Positions 13,928 to 20,898 of a DNA stretch of 27,824 nucleotides are shown here, piece by piece; position 1 is the stretch's first letter; each line of letters begins with the position of its first letter. The DNA lies in contig CAZNYW010000057.1 of NCBI GenBank assembly GCA_964577375.1, forward strand, positions 1 through 27,824. The letters are read 5' to 3'. Source of the stretch: DATKUC01 sp964577375 (GTDB lineage: Bacteria; Spirochaetota; Spirochaetia; DSM-27196; DATKUC01). The notes beneath the pieces were generated by a model. The model was not told the DNA's origin, ran no database searches, and saw only the letters and a list, made by a program, of their open reading frames with translations. The position numbers and the translations under genes are program-made.

Positions 13928-16129
13928 ATCAGCAACGACACTTCCACCGAAAAGCATGGGCAAAACTACCTGCAGCGGCTCCTCCGCGGCGCGGCGGTCG
14001 GTGCCGCCGGCGCGCTGATCGCGATCGTCCTGTGGCTGTCCGGCGCGCTCACCACCTTCGAAGCGAAGACATGGGACGCCCGCGCGCGCATCTTTGCAGG
14101 TCCGGACAGTGCCACCAAGAACGTCGTGCTCATCCTGCTCGACCAGCCGAGCTTCGACTGGGGCAAGGATACCAACGGCTGGAACTGGCCGTGGCCTCGT
14201 GAGGTGTATGCTGCGATCGTCGACTTCTGCAGCCGGGCCGGGGCGAAGGCCCTCGGTTTCGACGTGCTTTTCACCGATCCCTCATCCTATGGAGTGGCCG
14301 ACGACCAGGCGTTCGGGGATGCGCTGAAGCAATTTGGCCGCGGCGTCGCCGGCGTATATCCGGGGAGCGACAAGGTGGGCGTGAAGACGTGGCCGGATTC
14401 GGTACGGCTCCCGCCGGTAGACGTGCAGAAGCTTCAGCAGTGGCTCAACGACAGGAGAAAGGGTGAGCTGACCTCTCCCTACGCACGCTTTCCCATCCCG
14501 GAAGTTTCGCAGAATGCAGCCGTGCTCGGTGCGGTGAGCTTCACCAACGACCCGGACGGTGTCTACCGCCGGGGCCGGTTCTTTCACCTCTTCGACGGCA
14601 AGATTCTGCCCTCTATCGCGCTCGCGATGTATGCGGCAGCTTCACCAAAGCCGCCCTCGATTTCGATCGAGCCGGGTGTCTTCACAATCGACGGCCGTCA
14701 CATCCCGATCGACTCGGAAGGTCGGGCCATCATGCATTTCGTTACCCGGACTGCATATCACACGCATCACCGGTATCCCGCGGATGCCATCATCCAGAGC
14801 GAGATTCAGCTGATGTCGGGCGAGAAGCCGAACGTCGATCCCAAAGAGCTCGCGGGAAAGTACGTTCTTTTCGGCTTTTCGGCACCCGACCTCTACGACC
14901 TCCGGCCCTCACCGCTCGGCGCCATCGTACCCGGGGTCGAGATTCACGCCACCATGCTCGATAACCTTCTGTCGAACTCCTTCATGCGGGCGGTGCCGGA
15001 GTGGCTCACGATTCTCTATCTGGCCGTCATCGGCATTGCTGCTGGCATTCTCGGGGCGATGATAGGCGGGACAATCGGTACGATTCTCATGTTTGTGATC
15101 CTGGTGCCGATTCCGGTGGGCATAAGCTTTCTCGCCTACACTCAGGGGTACTGGCTGCAGCTCATCGCAGGAGTCATATCGGTAGCGCTCGCCCTCATCG
15201 GCGCGAACGTCGCGAACTACGCGACCGAAGGCAGGCAGCGCCGTTACATCAAGAACGCCTTCCAGCAGTATCTCAGCCCTGCGGTCATCGAGGAGCTCAT
15301 TGCGCATCCGGAAAGGCTGCAGCTCGGCGGGGAGCGCCGGGAGCTCTCGATCTTCTTTTCCGACCTCCAGGGGTTCACCGGAATTTCGGAGGGCCTTTCG
15401 CCGGAGGAGCTCACGGCGCTCCTCAATGACTACCTGTCGGCGATGACCGATATCATTCAGGAGGAGGGCGGAACCATCGACAAGTACGAGGGCGACGCCA
15501 TCATCGCCTTCTGGAACGCGCCGTTGACTCAGGACGATCACGCTGTGCGCGCGATCCGTGCGGCGCTCCGCTGCCAGGCGAAGCTCACCGAGATGCGCCC
15601 CGCCTTCCGCGAGCGGGTTAACAAGGACCTCTACATGCGCGTCGGGGTCAACACCGGCCCGGCCGTCGTCGGGAACATGGGCTCGCACACGCGTTTCGAC
15701 TACACCATGCTCGGCGATGCGGTAAACCTGGCCTCGCGGCTTGAAGGGATCAACAAGCAGTTTGCAACCTACACGATGATGTCCCAGACCACCATGAAGG
15801 CGCTGTCCGGAGCCTTTCCAGCGCGCGAGCTTTCGCGGGTGGCGGTGGTGGGCCGCAAGGAGCCGGTTGTCGTCTACGAGCCCATGGCTGCCGAGGAGTT
15901 TGAAGCCCGTTCCTCCGAGCTCGCGGCGTTCGCGGAGGCGCTGCCGCATTTCTACAGTGGAAGATTCATCTCCGCCGCCGAGGCATTCGACCGGACCGCC
16001 GACAGGGATCCGGCCGCGCGCATGTACGCGAAAAAGTGCCGCGATCTCGCCGGTCAGTTCGGAATTCAGGGAAAGGACGACTCGCCTCCCGACGGCTGGG
16101 AGGGGGTCTGGATCATGACCGAAAAATAG
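13928..16129 (+). CDS. CHASE2-domain adenylate cyclase, non-canonical start
   Basis: A membrane class III cyclase making cAMP. A first helix (GAAVGAAGALIAIVLWLSGAL) leads into an extracytoplasmic CHASE2 sensor (about residues 45-330). Three helices follow (PEWLTILYLAVIGIAAGILG onward), then the catalytic domain. Metal aspartates are D479 (FFSDLQGFT) and D523 (KYEGDAIIAFWNAP). K519 and D591 (FDYTMLGD) fit adenine specificity, and N600/R604 (VNLASR) are the transition-state residues. The tail ends GWEGVWIMTEK. No ATG, GTG or TTG lies in frame between the preceding gene and GTG 14126, which would delete the first helix. AAAGGGGG stands five bases before ATC 13928, so I place the start there. A base error in an ATG is the main alternative. 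Confidence 0.85.
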   Translation: MSNDTSTEKHGQNYLQRLLRGAAVGAAGALIAIVLWLSGALTTFEAKTWDARARIFAGPDSATKNVVLILLDQPSFDWGKDTNGWNWPWPREVYAAIVDFCSRAGAKALGFDVLFTDPSSYGVADDQAFGDALKQFGRGVAGVYPGSDKVGVKTWPDSVRLPPVDVQKLQQWLNDRRKGELTSPYARFPIPEVSQNAAVLGAVSFTNDPDGVYRRGRFFHLFDGKILPSIALAMYAAASPKPPSISIEPGVFTIDGRHIPIDSEGRAIMHFVTRTAYHTHHRYPADAIIQSEIQLMSGEKPNVDPKELAGKYVLFGFSAPDLYDLRPSPLGAIVPGVEIHATMLDNLLSNSFMRAVPEWLTILYLAVIGIAAGILGAMIGGTIGTILMFVILVPIPVGISFLAYTQGYWLQLIAGVISVALALIGANVANYATEGRQRRYIKNAFQQYLSPAVIEELIAHPERLQLGGERRELSIFFSDLQGFTGISEGLSPEELTALLNDYLSAMTDIIQEEGGTIDKYEGDAIIAFWNAPLTQDDHAVRAIRAALRCQAKLTEMRPAFRERVNKDLYMRVGVNTGPAVVGNMGSHTRFDYTMLGDAVNLASRLEGINKQFATYTMMSQTTMKALSGAFPARELSRVAVVGRKEPVVVYEPMAAEEFEARSSELAAFAEALPHFYSGRFISAAEAFDRTADRDPAARMYAKKCRDLAGQFGIQGKDDSPPDGWEGVWIMTEK

Positions 16130-16145
16130 TATCTGAAGTTTCAAA

Positions 16146-17531
16146 ATGGTAACGTTTCTTATCGACAGATTGCTGCGCTACCTGCAGCGCGGCCGCGGAG
16201 CGTTCCGCGCCGCAGGGAACCTCGCCCGCGCGGCACGGCGGGCGTGGGCGCCGCGGGGTGTGGTGCAGGAATCCGAGACCGATTTCGGCGCCGGCCTCCT
16301 TCATCACCTGCGTGAGAAGCGGCTTCGCTCCTCCATCAAGTATGCTGCCGCCGAATCACCCTACTACAGTGAGCTGTTCGACAGGGGCGGTATCCGTACC
16401 GGAGAGATACGCAGCATCGGGGACCTCTCCGCCCTTCCGATGACGGACAACCGCGAGCTTCTAGAGTGGCGCAGGTTCCTGTCGGTACCCGAATCAGAAG
16501 TCGCGGTGACCGCAGTCTCCGCCGGCACCACCGGAATGCCGAAGACAGTCGCATTCAGCGCTGCGGACTGGAACCAGATTTGTGCCTCCAGGGCAGCGGG
16601 TATTCAGGCAGTCATCGGGAAGAGGCGGCAGGCGGCTCTGCTCGTCCTGCCTTCCGGTGCGGAAATGTGGGCCGACCGGCGGGCAACAGTCGACGCGCTC
16701 GAACGTCTCGAGTTCCAGACCTTCGAGGCCTCCGTCGAGCGGGTAGAGGAGGGAGTTCGCTGGCTCGTAGACTTTTCTCCTGCGCTCATGACCGGGACGC
16801 CCTACGCCCTCGAGCTGCTCACGGCCTGCGCGGCAGACGTCGGATTTGCCTACCGGCCCTCCGCGATTCTCACCTTCGGCGATGCGCCGGGCGCGAGGAG
16901 AATTGCGCGACTGCGCGAGTACTGGCAGGCACCGGTCGTCGCCGCCTACGGGGCGGCGGAGCTCGGCGGAGCGCAGACGATAGCGTTTCCGGAATGCCGC
17001 GGTACCCACCTGAACGAGCTCGATTTCATATTCGAGGTAGTCGACCCCGACACGGGAGAGCCTGCTCACATGGGTGAGCTTGTGGTCACGACGCTCCTCC
17101 GGCAGGCAATGCCGCTTGTCAGATACCGGACGGGCGACCTCGCACGCCGCCTTTCCCACGACTGCAGGCTGCCCTTCGGCAACTACGAGATCCTCGACGA
17201 CGGCGTCTCGATCGCATTCAACGGCCTTCAAATCGGCGCGCGAGAGCTCAGTGAACGTTTCGGTGGCATGTCCGGACTCAGCGGCCGCTTCTGCTGGCGC
17301 TACCGGGGTGAAGAAGAGGGCGGCGGAGCGGTGCTCGAGGTCGAAAGGAGCGGATACCTCGCCGACGCGGAAAATTCGGACGAGGAGGTTCTCGGAAAGG
17401 TTTCGGGCGAGCTCCGTGCAGTCCTTCCGGCGCTGCTCGCATCCTCGAGCGATGCCGGGCAGATCGAGTTGCTGTTGGCGGAACAGCTCCACGGTCAGAT
17501 CCGCGACGTGCGCATCGAGGACCGCCGGTAA
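16146..17531 (+). CDS. PaaK/CapK-like adenylate-forming enzyme
   Basis: A 461-residue member of the ANL superfamily close to phenylacetate-CoA ligase. Core motifs are SAGTTGMPKTVAFS (phosphate loop), LTFGDAPGA, AYGAAELGGAQ, the THLNELDFIFEVVDPDTGEP block and RYRTGDLARR. Family members activate a carboxylate as acyl-AMP and pass it to CoA or another acceptor; the substrate is not readable here. Near the C terminus the usual GKxxRV segment with the adenylation lysine aligns with GQIRDVRI, so arginine seems to replace it. The ATG is preceded only by a weak TGAAG. It follows the cyclase by 16 bp and so may be co-transcribed. Its end lies about 45 bp before the assembly gap. Confidence 0.8.
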   Translation: MVTFLIDRLLRYLQRGRGAFRAAGNLARAARRAWAPRGVVQESETDFGAGLLHHLREKRLRSSIKYAAAESPYYSELFDRGGIRTGEIRSIGDLSALPMTDNRELLEWRRFLSVPESEVAVTAVSAGTTGMPKTVAFSAADWNQICASRAAGIQAVIGKRRQAALLVLPSGAEMWADRRATVDALERLEFQTFEASVERVEEGVRWLVDFSPALMTGTPYALELLTACAADVGFAYRPSAILTFGDAPGARRIARLREYWQAPVVAAYGAAELGGAQTIAFPECRGTHLNELDFIFEVVDPDTGEPAHMGELVVTTLLRQAMPLVRYRTGDLARRLSHDCRLPFGNYEILDDGVSIAFNGLQIGARELSERFGGMSGLSGRFCWRYRGEEEGGGAVLEVERSGYLADAENSDEEVLGKVSGELRAVLPALLASSSDAGQIELLLAEQLHGQIRDVRIEDRR

Positions 17532-17547
17532 CGCCAGACATCTGGCA

Positions 17548-17699
17548 CACCGGTCCGCCGGTGAGCGGTCCGCCGGNNNNNNNNNNNNNNNNNNNNNNNN
17601 NNNNNNNNNNNNNNNNNNNNNNNNNNNNNNNNNNNNNNNNNNNNNNNNNNNNNNNNNNNNNNNNNNNNNNNNNNNNGAGCGGTCCGCCGGCGAGCGGTC
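17548..17699. repeat. 15-bp tandem repeat (GAGCGGTCCGCCGGY) spanning an assembly gap
   Basis: Before the gap the unit CGGTCCGCCGGTGAG occurs from 17551 and is repeated up to the first N. After the gap it resumes at 17677 as GAGCGGTCCGCCGGC and then decays. The unit contains CACCGG-TCCG-CCGGTG (17548-17563), a perfect six-bp hairpin. The true number of units is unknown because the array is broken by Ns. Confidence 0.75.
17577..17676. other. Assembly gap of 100 Ns
   Basis: Exactly 100 Ns, a conventional scaffold placeholder, lie inside the tandem repeat. The real length is unknown. Reading frames that cross it are not evidence of genes. Confidence 0.98.
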
Positions 17700-17734
17700 T
17701 TGCCTGCCGTCCGCATCAAAGGTATGGTTTAGCT

Positions 17735-18367
17735 ATGCAGAACCTGTTCCTGGTTTCGCGGGGCTTCATCCGCCCCTCTCTGCGAGTCCGGACACGTCTT
17801 GCCTCTCTCCTCTCCGCTCAGGATCTCAATGTATCGAAGCGTTTTCTCACCCGCCGCCTTCTCGAACGGCTCGACCCAGCGGAAACCGAAGCGGTGATTC
17901 TCCTCTCCGAACGTGTCGAAACGGAAAAGGTTCCGGAGCCTGCAGAGCCCGGCAACGGAGAGCTCCTGGATCGCTATCTGCTCGGCGGAGGAGGTCTCCT
18001 GATCGTCGGAGGCGCCAACGCGCCCGATACACCGGTCGCAGAAAGGCGGCCCGTCGCGCCGGTCAACGTCCGGCTGGCCAACGAGTTCTCCCGCGTGTAC
18101 GACGGGATCGGTGACTTTGCAGTAAAGGACATCCTTTTCATCCGCACACCGGCCGAAGACGTCGACGTCCATTTCGACGTCGAATCCACCGAGGCCGGCG
18201 GGCAGCCGATCCCGCTTGTGTGGACCCGCTACCGCGGAAAGGGACGGCTTTGCTGCATAGGACTCTCGATGCGCGCGGCGAGCATCAGGAATCCGTTCGT
18301 CCGGAAGCTGATCATTCAGTCGGTCGACTGGCTTCTCGCCGGACGCAGGACCGAAGCCTCAGTTTGA
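17735..18367 (+). CDS. ThuA-like (class I glutamine amidotransferase fold) protein
   Basis: A 210-residue cytoplasmic protein without signal or membrane segments. DRYLLGGGGLLIVGGANAP is a GGG-containing turn like that of ThuA/amidotransferase-fold proteins. GDFAVKDILFI corresponds to the DE-Y segment, and PLVWTRYRGKGRLCCIGLSM followed by IRNPFVRKLIIQSVDWLL matches the closing strand and helix of ThuA domains. ThuA proteins are linked to sugar (trehalose, keto-sugar) metabolism but the reaction is poorly defined. The start at ATG 17735 is uncertain: AAAGG is 12 bases away and the upstream region is broken by the gap. Its last nine bases overlap the convergent lipoprotein gene. Confidence 0.55.
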   Translation: MQNLFLVSRGFIRPSLRVRTRLASLLSAQDLNVSKRFLTRRLLERLDPAETEAVILLSERVETEKVPEPAEPGNGELLDRYLLGGGGLLIVGGANAPDTPVAERRPVAPVNVRLANEFSRVYDGIGDFAVKDILFIRTPAEDVDVHFDVESTEAGGQPIPLVWTRYRGKGRLCCIGLSMRAASIRNPFVRKLIIQSVDWLLAGRRTEASV

Positions 18368-18751
18368 CCTGGTGCGGGTGGCAGGACTGCTGTTGTCGAG
18401 ATAGTCCTGAAGGACCTCGACAAGCGTACGGAGCGTCGCCTCCGGAATCGAGTCGAGCTTCGATTGGAGCTCCCGGGTCAGGTCCTTGAGCTCCTGTGTC
18501 GATTCCTTCGTCTGCTGAACATCGTCGATAAGAGATTGAAGTGTCGATTTCAATCTGTTCAGCGTTTCTACGTCCGAGCGCACCTTGTTGACCTCGTTCG
18601 AGGTTTCGGCGATCTGTGCCTGTGTTTCATCTTTCGCGGTAGCGAGATGCTTGTCGACGTATCCGGTAGTTGCGATGAATCCAAGAAAGCCGGTATTTGT
18701 GCATCCGAGCAGCGAGAGGACCAGAACCGACGCGGGCAGGAGACGTTTCAT
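18359..18751 (-). CDS. Small coiled-coil lipoprotein
   Basis: A 130-residue protein with the signal MKRLLPASVLVLSLLGC, where C17 closes a lipobox LLGC. The mature part is almost wholly alpha-helical with heptad-like hydrophobic spacing (ETSNEVNKVRSDVETLNRLK, DDVQQTKESTQELKDLTREL), so it is a predicted coiled coil. It resembles murein-lipoprotein-like or surface-anchored helical proteins only in general design, and I recognise no family. GGAGG lies five bases before ATG 18751. It lies downstream of the NadR-like gene on the same strand, 66 bp away, with only a weak possible promoter between. Confidence 0.75.
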   Translation of the reverse strand: MKRLLPASVLVLSLLGCTNTGFLGFIATTGYVDKHLATAKDETQAQIAETSNEVNKVRSDVETLNRLKSTLQSLIDDVQQTKESTQELKDLTRELQSKLDSIPEATLRTLVEVLQDYLDNSSPATRTRSN

Positions 18752-18817
18752 GGGAACCTCCGAGTGTGGTTCTATTTCCTACCATGAACATCTGCCCTGC
18801 TCAAGTGAGCCGCGCCG

Positions 18818-19795
18818 CTAGTCTGTCAGGTCGGCCGTTGCCTGCTGCGCCCGGGAAAAGGCGTCCCCGGGATCGGACGGGAGCACGATCGGGGACTTCC
18901 CGGAACTGGTGAGACGCGACACGCACCAGTCGAGAAAGGGGCGGGCACGCTCGTCGTCAGAGCCTGCCACCAGGTAACGGTCGTAGCGTTCCGAGTCGAC
19001 GAAGCTGTCCATCAGCGATAACACCTGCGGCGGGAGCTCGCCGAGGTGCAGCCGGGCACGGGCGGCTATCTGAAGTGCCGAAGACTCTGCGAAGAGGAGC
19101 CGGTCAGCCTGAAGCGCGACGGCAGCTTCCGAGGCTGCCTGCGCACGAATGAGGCCGGCGATCGATTCCGGTCCGAACGCATTGCCCCGCCGCGAAAGCC
19201 AGAACCGTCCGTAGTCGGCGACGTAGGCAGTTGATGCTGCACGTGCCAGGTCGCGGGCCAGGCTGTTGGGTGGACGTTCGAGGTTGACGGCGGAGTCGGA
19301 AATCACGCAGATCCTGCGAAGATAGTAGGGACGAACCGCCTGCGGTATGTATCTCCAGTGACGCATCGGATCGTTGCGGATGTCCGTTGCTGAAACGGGA
19401 AAGAGCGTTCGGGCCGGATCGACAGCGACGAACTCGGCGCCGAGCTCCTGCGCGAGCTCTTTGCCGTAGCTTTCAGATGCAAACACGTAGCTCACACCGT
19501 CGGGAACGTGCGCATTGATTGTCCGCGCCCAGATCCGCGTTGATCCTGGCTCGTCCTTCCTGGCCTCGGGAATGGCTTCGGTGATGTGGACAATTTCGGC
19601 ATCGGGGAAAAGCCGCGACATCCATTGAAAACGCAGCGCGCCGGGAATCGGCTCGTCAGGCAGGGTACAGACGAACACCGTCAGGCGGTCGCAGTAGCTT
19701 CGCGCGAAGTCGACAAGGTACAGGTGACCGGCGTGGGGAGGCATGAAGCGCCCAATGACCACGCCTCGCCTGGCAGGCGGGGACGATGTTTGCAT
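18818..19795 (-). CDS. nadR: NadR-like NMN adenylyltransferase with decayed kinase domain
   Basis: Two-domain NadR-type protein of 325 residues. The N-terminal nucleotidyltransferase carries GRFMPPHAGHLYLVDF (HxGH, H21-H24) and FPVSATDIRNDP (ISATxIR, residues 135-140), then HWRYIPQAVRPYYLRR, which in NadR links to the ribosylnicotinamide kinase domain. There the P-loop GxxxxGKS should follow, but RICVISDSAVNLERPPNSLA (about 161-180) has no GKS. YVADYGRFWL keeps the WEYGR-like position, and the Walker B region is unclear. The protein probably makes NAD from NMN and ATP but would not phosphorylate nicotinamide riboside. ATG 19795 lacks a clear ribosome site; the start fits the domain. No DNA-binding N terminus as in enteric NadR is present. 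Confidence 0.78.
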   Translation of the reverse strand: MQTSSPPARRGVVIGRFMPPHAGHLYLVDFARSYCDRLTVFVCTLPDEPIPGALRFQWMSRLFPDAEIVHITEAIPEARKDEPGSTRIWARTINAHVPDGVSYVFASESYGKELAQELGAEFVAVDPARTLFPVSATDIRNDPMRHWRYIPQAVRPYYLRRICVISDSAVNLERPPNSLARDLARAASTAYVADYGRFWLSRRGNAFGPESIAGLIRAQAASEAAVALQADRLLFAESSALQIAARARLHLGELPPQVLSLMDSFVDSERYDRYLVAGSDDERARPFLDWCVSRLTSSGKSPIVLPSDPGDAFSRAQQATADLTD

Positions 19796-19884
19796 AACCG
19801 GGGTTCTATAGTAACATCATTCATACTGTGTTGTAAGACCTGCGGCTCGAAGCGCTCCGCGCACACGTGGAGGAGAAGATCGCA

Positions 19885-20868
19885 ATGAACGAAGATCGTA
19901 AATATCTCATTGGATTCGATCTCGGCGGAACAAAGATGCTTGCCGGTCTTCTGACCCGTGATCTCGATATCACCGCGCGCAACAAGGAAAAGATAAAGGA
20001 CGCATCGAAGGACGAAGAGGTGTTTTCACAGATTGTGAAGTGCCTGAACGCGCTGCTCGCAAAGGCTTCGGTGAAAACGGCCGAGATTGCCGGCGTGGGG
20101 ATTGCGATTCCAGGGCCGATCGATCTGGCGACCGGTGTCGTTCTGGAGACGCCCAACCTGGGTTTTCGCGACTTCCCGTTGAAGGCGAAGCTGGAAAAAG
20201 AGGTGGGCATTCCGGTATTTCTCGAGAACGACGTCAACGCCGGCACCTACGGCGAGTTCCGAAAGGGCGCGCTCGCCGGGTACCGCCACGTGCTGGGCCT
20301 GTTTCCGGGCACCGGAATCGGCGGCGGTATCATCCTGAACGGGAAGCTCTATCGTGGAGCGACCGGCGGCGCGGGAGAGATCGGACACATGATAATTCAG
20401 GTGGATGGTCGCCTCTGCGGCTGTGGTCACTACGGCTGTCTCGAGGCCCATGCTTCCAAGACCGCAATGGCCAAGGATGCGGCGATGCTCGCCACCACCG
20501 GTGGGGCGCCTGTGATGGCGGAGCTTGCAGGCGGCGACATCTCGAAGATGAAGAGCAGCGTCTTCGCGAAGTCGATCGAGGGCGGCGACGTCCAGGTTGC
20601 GCAGGTGCTCGAACGCGCGGCACGCTTCTTCGGCATCGGGCTTGCCAACTGCGTCAACATCTTCAATCCGGAAGCGATTGTCGTCGGCGGTGGACTGGTG
20701 GAACGCTTCGGCGAGGCCTATCTGGCCGTCGCCGAGGCCACGATGAGGGAAAACGCGATGCCGTCGCTCGCGAAGGTGGTGAAGATCCTGCCTGCGCGTC
20801 TCGGCGATGACGCAGCGGTGATCGGAGCGGCCTCGCTGCTTGCCGAATCGCTTGCCGGCGCGGCCTGA
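19885..20868 (+). CDS. ROK-family sugar kinase (glucokinase-like)
   Basis: Phosphorylates a hexose, most likely glucose, with ATP in the cytoplasm. The N terminus has the phosphate motif GFDLGGTKMLAGLL; VGIAIPGPID and LENDVNAGTYGEF (sugar-binding ND) follow. ROK signature residues are GEIGHM with H168 and the zinc motif CGCGHYGCLEAHAS (C178, C180, C185). There is no N-terminal helix-turn-helix, so it is an enzyme and not a ROK repressor. ATG 19885 with GGAGGAGAAG upstream is preferred to an in-frame GTG at 19867. The length of 327 residues is normal. It precedes ppx and ppk1 on the same strand with a 30-bp spacer, so a polyphosphate-using activity is an idea to test. Confidence 0.9.
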   Translation: MNEDRKYLIGFDLGGTKMLAGLLTRDLDITARNKEKIKDASKDEEVFSQIVKCLNALLAKASVKTAEIAGVGIAIPGPIDLATGVVLETPNLGFRDFPLKAKLEKEVGIPVFLENDVNAGTYGEFRKGALAGYRHVLGLFPGTGIGGGIILNGKLYRGATGGAGEIGHMIIQVDGRLCGCGHYGCLEAHASKTAMAKDAAMLATTGGAPVMAELAGGDISKMKSSVFAKSIEGGDVQVAQVLERAARFFGIGLANCVNIFNPEAIVVGGGLVERFGEAYLAVAEATMRENAMPSLAKVVKILPARLGDDAAVIGAASLLAESLAGAA

Positions 20869-20898
20869 TCCTGTGAAGTTTGTATGTGAAGTTCAAAT

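Noticed and set aside
14909..16144. 411-codon minus-strand frame opposite the cyclase
   Set aside because: It overlaps the catalytic domain in antisense and shows no family features; typical high-GC shadow.
17074..18114. Long reading frames crossing the N gap
   Set aside because: They consist of translated Ns and out-of-frame shadow of the PaaK-like and ThuA-like genes.
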